DNA of 64,000 nt from Triticum aestivum (taxonomy: Eukaryota; Streptophyta; Magnoliopsida; Poales; Poaceae). The translations under genes and the position numbers were made by a program. The notes under the pieces were generated by a model. The model saw only the letters and a program-made list of their open reading frames with translations. It had not been told where the DNA came from and ran no database searches. The stretch covers positions 421,746,233 to 421,810,232 of the forward strand of contig NC_057809.1 of the NCBI RefSeq assembly GCF_018294505.1. Reading direction: 5' to 3'. Of the stretch, positions 10,816-21,111 are shown in pieces. Within the stretch, counting starts at the first letter, position 1. Each line of letters begins with the position of its first letter.

Positions 10816-11793
10816 ATGTTTAGGAAAATGTACCAAGGTGGTTCTTCAAGGAAGCAAGGGCCCAGGCCCGCAATATGTGAGCCAGACCATGAACTACCAA
10901 GAGAAGCTCAAGTGCGCCTTGTAAATGGCCGTCAGAAAATTTCATGGTCCAAGAAGGAATTAAGGACGAATTTGACGCGTACGTGCATAATGCTGAACTC
11001 GAGGGCTTCGTGTCAGATAAGTGCCCCCAACATTACTACCTAACTGACTCCTTTGTGAGAAGGTTTAAATTTACATCATCACACAATTCTCACATGGTCA
11101 TGTTTGATCTTTACGATAAATCTTATACCATGGATTTATAGGATTTTAATACTGCTTGTTAACTCCCGCAGTGGGGTAGTGCTAGTGAACCTCACAAATC
11201 TGAATATATTGACTTTCTTGCTAGTATAACTATGGGGGAATCTAGGGAAATTACGTAAGCTACCATAGGGAGCATTCATTTTCCTGCCATACATTATTTT
11301 TCTCTCTTTATAGGTAGATGCATTAACGGTAAGGATGAGGCATGTCAGATATGCGTTCCTGATCTTAGTGTTCTTAAGAGTGCTGTATTAGGAGATAAAC
11401 AATATAACTTGGGAGCTATTGTTGCACGAAGGTTGCATCATAACAGTATTAGCGGAGATTTGTTTGGTGGAATTTATGCAACCCGTTGAGCTAATTTTCT
11501 TAAGGTACCCATTCGTGAAAATGATATCAGTTTGTTGAGAGGAATGAACAGTCTCTCCAGTACCGACTAATCTTTGACAGACTTCGCGCTGTCCATATTA
11601 CTCTCCCTGCTCCTACTTTCTTTGACTTCCAGGCAAAAAGGAGATATGTTATAACCAGGGAGGAGGCGAACGAGTACGAGAGGAGGACGGAGACATCAAG
11701 CCTCCAAACTACAGCTCTTGAGGCAGTAGCTGTTGCATCTCAGTACGACCCCAGTTACAACTTCGGATATCCGCCAGGCCATCCATGGGCATA
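10816..11793 (+). pseudogene. Third ORF in env-like position of the Athila-like element, degraded
   Basis: A protein can be followed from the ATG at 10816 (MFRKMYQGGS) through a frame change near 10940 into 10944-11141 and then across stops at 11139-11141 and 11161 to about 11793, where it ends near a QYDPSYNFGYPPG motif. Readable blocks include FVRRFKF, MVMFDLYDKSY, AIHYFSLFIGR and NLGAIVARRLHH. I cannot name a domain. Its place after gag-pro and before the polypurine tract is where Athila-type elements have an extra ORF. It is not obviously an envelope, since no signal peptide or clear membrane anchor is seen. Confidence 0.55.
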
Positions 11794-13836
11794 GACCAAC
11801 TTAGGCCAAAAGCCTAAGCTTGGGGGAGTACGTATTTCTCACTGACATTACATTCATGTTCACACACTTATTCTAGCTGTTGGTGCTCATACTTTTTCAT
11901 TGTACTATCTATGCTAGTTTATTTTCTTTTCTTGCCTTCTTCTTGTGTGCTTGAAACACTTTAAGAAAAACTAAAAAAAATTAGTTGTAGATTTTAGCTA
12001 GTTTACTTTCCATGCCTGTAGTAGTAGTAATTAAAAGAAAACCCAAAAAAGATTTCTCGTTCTTCTTTTGCTTGTTGGGAGCTTTCCCGTGTAAATAACT
12101 TTATTTCTTTTCTTTTCTGTGGGGGTCGAGAGGAGAAGACCATAATGAAAATGTTGAAGTGGCTCTTATATGCATTATTGTTGATTTAACAAAGAGCCCA
12201 TATTACCTTGTCTTCCCCTTTGTATTAAATGCTTGCAGATTCCAGCTTAGTCCAATGCACGTGCACTATTATTATTATCCACACCATTCGGTCATGCAAG
12301 TGAAAGGCAATAATGACAATATATGATGGACCGATTGAGATGAGAGAAGTTGGTATGAACTCAACCTCTCTTGTTTTTGTAAATATGATTAGTTCATCGT
12401 TCCTGATTCAGCCTATTATGAATAAAACATTTTTGCAATGACAATTAGAGATTATAGTTGCTTATGCCATGCTTAATTAGCTAGGAGTTTATAATGGTTT
12501 GCCTTGCGTGCCAACATGCTATTAAAATGGTTGTGATGTGGTATGATAGGGTGGTATCCTTCTTTGAATGTTTCGAGTGGCTTGACTTGGCACATGTTCA
12601 CGCATGTAGTTGAAATAAAATCAACATACCCTCCACGATATTTATGTTCATGGTGAATTATATTCTACTCATGCTTGCACTCAGTGTTGATTAATTTTAA
12701 TGCATGTTCATGACTGTTGTTGCTCTCTAGTTGGTCACTTCCCAGTCTCTTTCTAGCCTTCACTTGTACTAAGCAGGAATATTGATTGTGCATCCACTTC
12801 CATAAACCCCAAAGTTATTCCATATGAGTCCACCATACCTTCCTATATGCGGTATCTACTTGCCGTTCCAAGTAAATTTGTATGTGCCAAACTCTAAACC
12901 TTCAAATGAAATTTTGTTTTGTATGCTTGAATAGATCATGTATCAACTAGGGTTGTCTATATCTTCCATGCTAGGCGGGTTATTCTCAAGAGGAGTGGAC
13001 TCCGCTCCTCTCTCACGAGAAAATGGCTGGTCACCGGGATGCCCAGTCCCATGCTCAAACCAAATCAAAATAATTGCAAACAAAACTCCCCTAGGACTAT
13101 TTTTAGTTGGAGGCACCCTTTGTTTCGGGCAAGCCATGGATAGATGCTTGTTGGTGGTGGGGGAGTATAAACTTTACCATTCTGTTTGGGCACCCCCTAT
13201 AATGTGTGTAGCATGGAAGATATCGATATCTCTCGGTTGTTATGTTGACAATGAAAGTATGCCACTCAAAATATTATTTATCTCTATTTCAAAAATCGAG
13301 CTCTGGCACCTCTACAAATCCCTGCTCCCCTCTTCGAAGGGCCTATCTATTTACTTTTATGTTGAGTCTTCACCCTCTTATTAAAAAGCACTAGTTGGAG
13401 AGCACCGATGTCATTTGTATCCATTACTACTAATTTATATTGAGTATGACTATGACTGGATCTCTTTTACCATGAACTACACTGTTTAGTCAGTCCTTGA
13501 TCTTCAGAGGTGCTCTGCATTTATGTTTTGCGGTCTCAGAAAGGGCTAGCGAGATACATCTTGTTATATCATATTATGATTGTTTTGAGAAAGTGTTGTC
13601 ATCTGAGATCTATTATTATTGCTCGCTAGCTGATTATGCCATTGATATGAGTAAATATGAGAGCTAAGTGTTATTGTGAATATGGTTAGTTCATAATCTT
13701 TGCTGAAAACTTGAATGTTGGCTTTACATATTTGCAACAAGAAGAGCAAACAGAGTTTGTAAAAGTGTTTCTTTATCACTTTCAGTTTTTCAACTGAATT
13801 GCTTGAGGACAAGCAAAGGTTTAAGATTGGGGGAGT
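11794..13836 (+). other. Non-coding 3' interior and polypurine tract of the Athila-like element
   Basis: This is AT-rich sequence without a supported ORF. The plus ORF 12938-13384 has no recognisable domain and is probably chance. The last bases (13822-13836, AAGATTGGGGGAGT-type) are the polypurine tract directly before the 3' LTR. Confidence 0.65.
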
Positions 13837-15201
13837 TGATACGTCTCCATCGTATCTACTTTTTTCAAACACTTTTGCCCTTGTTTTGGACTCTAACTTG
13901 CATGATTTGAATGGAACTAACCCGGACTGACGCCGTTTTCAGCAGAATTGCCATGGTGTTATTTTTGTGCAGAAATAAAAGTTCTCGGAATGACCTAAAA
14001 CTTCACGGAGAATATTTTTGGAATTTATAAAAAATACTGGCGAAAGATTAAAGACCAGGGGGCCCACACCCTGTCCACGAGGGTGGGGCACCCCTACCCC
14101 CCTGGGCGCGCCCCCTGTCTCATGGGCCCCCTGAGGCTCCACCGACCTCAACTCCAACTCTATATATTCACGTTCGGGGAGAAAAAATCAAAGAGAAGGA
14201 TTCATCGTGTTTTACGATACGGAGCCGCCTCCATGCCCTAATCTCTCTCGGGAGGGCTGATCTGGAGTCTGTTCGGGGCTCCAGAGAGGGGAATCCGTCG
14301 CCGTCGTCATCATCAACCATCCTCCATCACCAATTTCATGATGCTCACCGCTGTGCATGAGTAATTCCATCGTAGGCTTGCTGGACGGTGATGGGTTGGA
14401 TGAGATTTACCATGTAATCGAGTTAGTTTTGTTAGGGCTTGATCCCTATTATCCATTATGTTCTGAGATTGATGTTGCTATGACTTTGCTATGCTTAACG
14501 CTTGTATCTAGGGCCTGAGTGCCATGATTTCAGATCTGAACCTATTATGTTTTCATGAATATATGTGAGTTCTTGATCCTATCTTGCAAGTCAATAGTCA
14601 CCAACTATGTGTTATGATCCGGTAACCCCGAAGTGACAATAATCGGGACCACTCCCGGTGATGACCGTAGTTTGAGGAGTTCATGTATTCACTAAGTGTT
14701 AATGCTTTGGTCCGGTACTCTATTCACTATAGCATAGGACCCCGCTTCCATGGGAGGGTAGGACAAAAGATGTCATGCAAGTTCTTTTCCATTAGCACGT
14801 ATGACTATATTAAGAATACATGCCTACATTACATTGATGAATTGGAGCTAGTTCTGTGTCACCCTATGCTATAATTGTTGCATGAGGAATCGCATCCGAC
14901 ATAATTATCCATCATTGATCCAATGCCTACGAGCCTTTCACATATTGATCTTCGCTTAGTTACTTTTTCATTGCCACTGTTACAATTACTACAAAGTTGC
15001 TATTGTTACTTTTTCCACCATTACCATTACTTCCATACTACTTTGCTGCAGATATTAAGTTATCCAAGTGTGGTTGAATTGACAACTCAACTACTAATAC
15101 TTGAGAATATTCTTTGGCACCCCTTGTGTAGAATCAATAAATTTGGGTTGAATACTCTTCCCTCGAAAACTGTTGCGATCCCCTATACTTGTGGGTTATC
15201 A
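13837..15201 (+). repeat. 3' LTR of the Athila-like element
   Basis: This is a 1365-bp LTR beginning TGATACGTC and ending GGGTTATCA, so the ends form TGATA/TATCA. It is preceded by a polypurine tract. A TATATATT box lies at about 14160. It is followed by TGCAT (15202-15206), one copy of the likely target duplication. Confidence 0.85.
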
Positions 15202-15284
15202 TGCATGAACAGTAGCCTGTGGAGGCTGGAGGAGGTCGACGGTGGAGATGAACAGTAGCTCGTGGAGTCCTGTTTTACGTACGC

Positions 15285-15580
15285 CACACCCCTCCTGATG
15301 AACAGGACCCCCGTTTCGACCATAGCGCTCCAACACAAGTCCGTTTCCTCCGTTTTACGGTACGCCACACCCCTCCCGATCAACAGGACCTCGTTTCGAC
15401 CGTAGGAGGTCGAAGAGAAGTCCGTTTCCTCTGTTTTACGGTGCGCCACACCCGTCCCAGTGAACAGGATCCCGTTTCGACCGTAGGCGGTCGAAACAAG
15501 GCCGTTTCCTCCGTTCTGCTTTACGCCAGGCCTCGTTTCGAACGGTTGTTCCTTCCAATCCGGTTGGCTCCCGATGAACA
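15285..15580. repeat. 81-bp tandem repeat in host sequence
   Basis: AACAGG marks repeat units at 15301, 15382 and 15463, a period of exactly 81 twice, with a further degenerate unit to about 15580. Each unit carries TTTCCTCCGTTTTACGGT-type and CGTTTCGACCGTAG-type words. On the minus strand this gives a 27-residue repeat in an open frame. The array is interrupted on its right by element A and a related word (CCTCCCGATGAACACGA) resumes at 37491. Confidence 0.75.
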
Positions 15581-15586
15581 AGATAC

Positions 15587-16473
15587 TGTCAGCGTTCTGG
15601 GAACGGGGGTCCCCAGACTTTCCTGCCTGCGGCCCACGACGTGGTTGTACTAGCAGGCCGTACGGCCCATCTTCATCAACAAGGCATCCAAGACTCTCGC
15701 GAGGGGCCAAGCCTCGCGAGGGGGGTGACGAAAGGCCTCCTCAGGAGCGGCCTCTCCAGGCTGCCTCACGAGGAGAGGAGATATCAAGGCGGGGCAAACC
15801 TCACGAAGCCCTCGTGACGTGAGCCATGATGATCGACACCAGGTGGGCGCCAGCGTGCGCAACATCCTTGTTTCCTCTTTGGTGCTAAGGAGGCAGGCGC
15901 AGGCACGGGGTACCGAGGCATCATGCAAAGGTTTCCATATCGGTGCAACGAGACCAAGACCAGCAGGACGGCAAGATGGAGGTCACCGTGGAGCCCAAGA
16001 CAGCGTCTTCACCAGAGCCTTTTGCAGGCGAAGACCACTTTTGTCAGGATAGCTTGTACTAGTTGTCCCCTTTCAAATTGCCTGCCATTGTTGGCTCCCT
16101 TACTGCTCAACATTTGGGAAGAGGACCAGGGCCTCTATAAATAGGCCTAGCAACCCCAGTAGTAGCCATCAAGGACAGAGACACCCACGAGCTCGCCAAA
16201 CGCAAGAACACCTCAACCTCAGGAGGCCGTTCTTCCCCTTGTACTGTTCATCATCAACCCAAGAGGCAATCCACCACCACCACACTAGAGTAGGGTATTA
16301 CACCACGACGGTGGCCCGAACCAGTATAAATCTCGTGTCTTTCTGTGTTGCAAGTTTGTCGAGTTCGTCTGCGAGATCTTAGCGAGCTATGGCGTAGATC
16401 GGTAGGAGGGAAAGAACAATGTGCGCAACCCAGAGTTCGAACCTAAGGGTTAGCCGGAACCCCAGATCCGACA
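15587..16473 (+). repeat. 5' LTR of element A with promoter
   Basis: This is an 887-bp LTR, TGTCAGCG...CCGACA. A TATAAAT box is at 16134-16140. It is directly followed at 16474 by TTTGGTGCGCCAGGTAGGGG, the primer-binding site. It is 121 bp longer than the 3' LTR because the 3' copy carries three deletions. Confidence 0.9.
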
Positions 16474-16493
16474 TTTGGTGCGCCAGGTAGGGG
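16474..16493 (+). other. Primer-binding site of element A
   Basis: TTTGGTGCGCCAGGTAGGGG lies immediately inside the 5' LTR, the position and GC-rich form typical of tRNA-primed grass gypsy elements. The tRNA species was not determined. Confidence 0.7.
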
Positions 16494-16548
16494 TGCGCCG
16501 TAGCTCCTCTCCGCCCGCCTACGCCCCGCTCTACCGCACTTCGCCCCC

Positions 16549-16972
16549 ATGGCAGGTGCCCTGCCACCTGCTCCGGCGGCCAGAGCTGACGATGGGGCCA
16601 GGGGGCTCCGATCCCTGGCCCCCTCCCTGCAGCAGGTGCAATGGCCACCCAAGTTCAGGCTGGAGATGCTGCCGCGCTACAATGGCGCGGCGGACCTAAC
16701 AGCGTTCCTGCTGGCATACGAGGAGGCTGTCCTCAAGGCCAGAGGCGATGACAAGGTCATGGCCAACTGGCTCCCCATGGCCCTCGCTGGCGAGCCACGC
16801 GCCTGGCTGCTCAACCTCCCTGGATCCACGATGGCGTCCTGGGGGAACTTCCTAGCCTCTTCACCACCCGCTACGCGGTGCCGGTGCACCATGTGGTCGC
16901 GACCCTGCTGGGCGGCTCTCAAGCACCACCTTCGGATCGCCACGTCGAGTCGTTCCTCCGCCAGATTGGCGC
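16549..16972 (+). pseudogene. N-terminal gag fragment of element A
   Basis: An ATG at 16549 opens about 140 residues with Gag-core features: LPRYNGAADLTAFLLAYEEAV followed by GEPRAWLLNLP, the usual Tat Gag pattern. The frame drifts near 16860. It is cut at 16972 by insertion of element B. On the far side (30677 on) the sequence goes almost directly into the protease region, so the rest of gag, including any zinc knuckle, seems to have been deleted. Confidence 0.75.
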
Positions 16973-18109
16973 TGTCGGAGTAAATAACCATGGGTAGCCT
17001 AGCCGGCTCCCCCTGGCCCTTCTAAAAAAAAATTACGAGCCGATTCGGCCCTCAAGAATCCAAGACACAGGACCTCCTTCCCTTTGCCGGCTGTCTCCAG
17101 GCCGACTATCGGAAGGCGGCCCGACTTCAGCCCTCATGAAGAGAAGCCGTGGGAGGCCGGCTCCCATAAAGCGGTCAAGATCGTACCCTCGAAGTCTGCA
17201 TCCACATAACGGCGATGTGACGGGGCGTGGCTACAGTGAAGCCTGCCACCCCCGAATCCCGGAGCACGCCTGGCACAGTGCGCCGTACGGGTGGCCATGA
17301 CCCGTCCAGCACAGCACTATTTCCACGTTGACCCTGATGTCAACCACGACGGGCTACCAGTACGGCCCACAGGCGGTGGGCCCCTTCGGGCAGAGAGACA
17401 CCCGAAGGCGGCCAGACCTCCCCCAGTCGGCCCAAGCTAGAGCCGACTCCCCACAGCCGGCTTGCCACCTCCCTCGAAGAAGACGCCCCATTAAGCAGAC
17501 AAGACGCGGTGGGGCTACAGTGATTACCCACCGGGCGGCGGCACTGTAGCCATGCCCACCTCGGCGAAGCCCTCGCCACCAAGATTGAGCAACAGTAACC
17601 AGCCGCCGACAAGGCCCTGACAGTGGGGCCTGCCTGTCGACCAAGGAGCTGGCAGCCGGCGGGACCCACTAGCCGGCGGGCCCCAGCAGCCGGCGCAGAA
17701 GCCGGAGAGCGTAGACACAGACGGCTAGGCCCCGCGCCCAGCCAGATTACCATTGTATCCACGGGGGGTAGGCCTATATAAACCCCCCGGGGCATCCATG
17801 CAAAGAGAGATCAATCCCTGCTAGTCTCAGACACCACATAGGGAGGAGAAGAGAGCAAGCCGTGCCCTTCTTCCTCCTCTCGCCAAACAGCTCAAGGAGC
17901 ACCGTGTAGCTACTTGTTCATCTAGTGACCATGCGGAGACCCCGCAGAGCAGCAGTAGGGGTGTTATCTCCACGGAGAGCCCCGAAGCTGGGTAAGATTC
18001 GCCGGCGTGCATGTCTTCGCCTCATCCCGTTTCCAGGCACCGGCGACGTCTTACTGGCTCCCACAATGATAAGCCACCCGTTGGCATATGTCGCACCTAC
18101 CACCCGACA
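16973..18109 (+). repeat. 5' LTR of element B with promoter
   Basis: This is a 1137-bp LTR, TGTCGGAG...CCGACA. A TATATAAA box is at 17775-17782. It is followed at 18110 by the primer-binding site TTTGGCGCCCACCGTGGGG. Confidence 0.93.
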
Positions 18110-18128
18110 TTTGGCGCCCACCGTGGGG
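18110..18128 (+). other. Primer-binding site of element B
   Basis: TTTGGCGCCCACCGTGGGG lies immediately after the LTR. Its GGCGCCCACCGTGGGG core is common at this position in grass gypsy elements. Confidence 0.75.
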
Positions 18129-18203
18129 CCAGGTGCACCGCCGTCCGGAGACCTGTTCTGGACGGGAACCCTCTTCCTCCCCCGCGAGCGTAGCCAGCCC
18201 GGC

Positions 18204-19122
18204 ATGCCCGATGGCGCTTGCCACGACGTGCTACAAGGCGTCACCAACATCTGTGCGGCGAGCAGCCTCGCCAATCTCCTTGACAAGACTCTCATCTCTG
18301 ACGAGCTCGCCACCGACGCGGGCACCGACCACCTCGTAAACCTCCTCGGCCAGCTCCACGTCTCCGGCGAGCCTGCCGTGGACTTGGAGTCGGTTGGCTC
18401 CACCGATCCGATGCCTGTCGACTCCGACACGGCCTCACTCGACACGTTCCCCACCAACGTCGCGATCTACAACGACCCGCTTCCCCGGGCCGATGGCTGT
18501 GACGCCGTCACCACCGAGGTGATGGTCATCGGCCACGGCGGCGCTTCAGACGAGAGCGCCCACGACGCCCCGCCGCGGTGGTCCACGACTTGTCCATCCC
18601 CCTCCCGGCCGATGCCGACGCTGAAGCACTGGAAGCTCACCGCCTTGCCCTCCTCGCGGAGGGCCGGAAGTTGGTTTCCATGAGATGCCTCGCTGAGGCC
18701 CACCGACGCGAGGCCGACCGCGCCGCCTTTGGCACGCCGCCCCCAGGCGGGCCTAGCCGGGCCGGCGTTGTCAGATAGCGCGGCGCTGTCATCGCTGATA
18801 CGCTAGGATTCGACCGCCCAGTCTACGCTACTCCACTCGAGAACCTGCGCGCAGCCCAGGTGGCCGTAGACGAGCTAGATGGACTGGGGGCCGAGGAACT
18901 CCCCCACATGACCCGACGCATCCAGCAGCTGATCGATGCAGCCGCGCAGCGGCACGAAGCCGACGCCCGCGCGGAAAGCCCTCCCCCGCGCCGAGATCAC
19001 GGCGCGACGTCCCGGACGCCGACTACGGGTAAAACCCGCGCGCGGCGCGAGAAAGAACCGGCTGCCAGCCGAAGCCGAACCCGAATCTCCATCGAGCGAG
19101 ATGCAGAAGGCCACCCCAGGCC
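18204..19122 (+). pseudogene. N-terminal gag of element B, broken
   Basis: From the ATG at 18204 (MPDGACHDVLQG) a Gag N-terminal region runs to about 18570, changes frame to 18578-18778, meets TAG at 18776-18778, and resumes at 18860 (VDELDGLGAEELP, HMTRRIQQLIDAAAQRH). It changes frame again before a TAA at 19030-19032 that is in frame with the gag-pro ORF. The content is Ala/Asp/Glu-rich with helical stretches. Both stops sit where Gln would fit. These lesions mean no full Gag is made from this copy. Confidence 0.7.
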
Positions 19123-21111
19123 GTGGAGTGGCAGGGCAACCTGCCTCCGCCCCGGCCCCGTGGAGAGAGATATCCCACCCCGCCGCCTGTTGCGCATCCG
19201 ACTCTCAGCGGCCGGCTAGGTCGCCGCGAAGGAGTCGGCGAGAACGACGCCCGCCATCGGATCGACCGCCTGGCGCGATCCCTGGCGCTAGAAGAAGAAG
19301 ACGATGTCGGCCCGCCTTGCTTCGGCCCCCGCATCCGCGACGAGCCTTTCCCCAAAGGGTTCTCGCTCCCAAGAGACACGCCCAAGTACAACGGCTCCGT
19401 GAAGCCGGAAGATTGGTTGATCGACTACTCCACGGCGGTTAGCATAGCCAACGGCAACAGGCGCGTTGCCGTGAAGTACGTGCCCCTCATGCTGCAGGGC
19501 ACGGCGCGGACCTGGCTCAACAGCCTCAAGCCATACAGCATCAACAGCTGGCTAGACTTCACAGAAGCCTTCGTCCGCAACTTCACCAGCACCTACAAGC
19601 GGGCTCCCAAGCCCAGACAGCTCTCCTTGTGCGTACAAGGCCCCGCCGAGTCCACTCGCGACTACCTCACGCGTTGGGCCGAGCTCCGCAACTCTTGCGA
19701 AGGGGTGCACGAGGTGCAAGCCATAGAATACTTCACTGCCGGGTGCCGAGAAGGCACCCTCCTCAAGCACAAGCTCCTCTGCGACGAGCCGACTACCCTC
19801 GACGAGCTTCTGATCATAGCGGACAAGTACGCCACCGCCGACTCCTCGATGAAGACCGAACTCCGGGTAGACGCGTCCGGAAAGGTACTCAACCCGGCGC
19901 CCAAGACGCCGGCTGGGGACTCCGGCCGACGCCCACACCAGAACGACCACAAGCGCAAGGGCCCGGTGCCGCCCTCCACCAGTCGGCAGGTGGCCACAGT
20001 CGAAGACGAGCAGCCCGAAGCGCGGCCCGCACCCAAGAAGCAGAGGGGCGGCAAGCCGGCTTGGCAGCCGGCCTTCTCCTACGAGCAGACTCTCGACGCC
20101 CCGTGCAAGTTCCACAGCGGCGCGAAGCCGTCCAACCACACGACCCGGAAGTGCCACTGGCTCACCCGAATCTCTAAAGGCGAAGGGCTCGCACCGCCTC
20201 CGCCTGCCGGTCCGCCGCCTCCGGCTCCGCAGCCGCCGGCCGCTCGGCCCGCAGTCGGAGCCGTGCACGATGAGTTCCCCGACGAGCATGCCGCCTATAT
20301 CATCTTTACAAGTCAGCCCGAAGACCGGCGCAGCAAACGCCGAGAGCACCAAGAAGTCAGCATGGTTGCTGCCAACCCCGCCGAGCACATGCACTGGTCA
20401 GAAAAACCTATCAGCTGGAGCCGGACCGACCACCCAGAGGTGATGCCGTCTCCCGGCTCTTATGCGTTGGTTTTGGATGCCACCCTTGCAACGGATAGAC
20501 GCGCTGCCCGATTCTCCCGCGTGCTGATAGACGGCGGGAGCAGCATCAACATCCTGTACCGTGACACCATGGAGAAGCTGAATGTCAAGACGAAGCAACT
20601 CATGCCTACTCGGACTGTGTTCCATGGCATCGTACCCGGCCTGTCCTGCGCCCCCATTGGCAAGATCAAGATTGATGTACTTTTTGGGGACAAGGAGCAT
20701 TTCCGCCGGGAAGCGATCTGGTTTGAAGTGGTGGACCTGGAGAGCCCTTACCATGCATTGCTTGGCCGACCTGCCTTGGCCAAGTTCATGGCAGTTCCCC
20801 ACTATGCATACCTCAAGATGAAGATACCGAGCACCAAAGGCGTCATCACCATAGCCGGCGATTACAAGAAGTCCTCTGAGTGCGCAGCAGCCAGCAGTCG
20901 GCTGGCCGAGTCCCTTGTGATTGCCGAAGAAAAGAAGATGTTGGACCGAGTCGTGGCCATGGCCGGCAAGCAGTCGGCCTTGTCCCCCGATCCCAAGGAG
21001 CATGATGCTCAAGGATCTTTCCAGCCGGCCAAGGAGACGAAGAAGATACCTCTTGACCCCGAGCACCCAGAGAGGTTTGCCGTCATCGGGGCAAACCTAA
21101 ACAGCAAATAG
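19123..21111 (+). CDS. Gag core and aspartic protease of element B
   Basis: This is a 662-residue open frame (the real start lies upstream; this is the frame left after the TAA at 19030). The Gag core is at about residues 75-230 (PKYNGSVKPEDWL, LNSLKPYSINSW, then STRDYLTRWAELRN). A knuckle-like C-x2-FH...H-TTRKCHW pattern lies near residue 330. A proline-rich linker follows. The protease has active-site Asp470 in LIDGGSS and the ALLGRPALAKF motif. The frame ends at TAG 21109-21111 and pol follows in the same frame without a gap. At the aligned place element A has Gln (ANLDPGQEE against ANLNSK-stop-EGE), so the stop is probably a mutated Gln codon. Confidence 0.88.
   Translation: MEWQGNLPPPRPRGERYPTPPPVAHPTLSGRLGRREGVGENDARHRIDRLARSLALEEEDDVGPPCFGPRIRDEPFPKGFSLPRDTPKYNGSVKPEDWLIDYSTAVSIANGNRRVAVKYVPLMLQGTARTWLNSLKPYSINSWLDFTEAFVRNFTSTYKRAPKPRQLSLCVQGPAESTRDYLTRWAELRNSCEGVHEVQAIEYFTAGCREGTLLKHKLLCDEPTTLDELLIIADKYATADSSMKTELRVDASGKVLNPAPKTPAGDSGRRPHQNDHKRKGPVPPSTSRQVATVEDEQPEARPAPKKQRGGKPAWQPAFSYEQTLDAPCKFHSGAKPSNHTTRKCHWLTRISKGEGLAPPPPAGPPPPAPQPPAARPAVGAVHDEFPDEHAAYIIFTSQPEDRRSKRREHQEVSMVAANPAEHMHWSEKPISWSRTDHPEVMPSPGSYALVLDATLATDRRAARFSRVLIDGGSSINILYRDTMEKLNVKTKQLMPTRTVFHGIVPGLSCAPIGKIKIDVLFGDKEHFRREAIWFEVVDLESPYHALLGRPALAKFMAVPHYAYLKMKIPSTKGVITIAGDYKKSSECAAASSRLAESLVIAEEKKMLDRVVAMAGKQSALSPDPKEHDAQGSFQPAKETKKIPLDPEHPERFAVIGANLNSK

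Larger units (their letters stand above)
7309..15201 (+). mobile_element. Athila-like Ty3/gypsy LTR retrotransposon (Sabrina/WHAM-like), 3' part
   Basis: The order is gag, protease (DLGAG active site, Athila type), a long spacer with a degraded third ORF, a polypurine tract and the 3' LTR. The gag is cut at its 5' side by CACTA-1, so the 5' LTR lies outside the window. Reverse transcriptase and integrase are not found between protease and LTR, so this looks like a non-autonomous or deleted copy. Names are tentative. Confidence 0.85.

Noticed and set aside
12938..13384. 148-aa plus ORF in the Athila-like interior
   Set aside because: No domain and no conservation cue; lies in AT-rich spacer before the polypurine tract.
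15183..15710. 175-aa minus-strand ORF over the 81-bp repeat
   Set aside because: It runs from the LTR of A into the repeat array, so it did not exist before the insertion; reported as a repeat only.
17925..18203. ORF running from the 5' LTR of B into gag
   Set aside because: LTR-derived start; the Gag-like sequence begins only at about 18204.
19552..20394. 280-aa minus-strand ORF across gag-pro of element B
   Set aside because: Shadow of the Gag/protease frame in GC-rich sequence; no recognisable motif.
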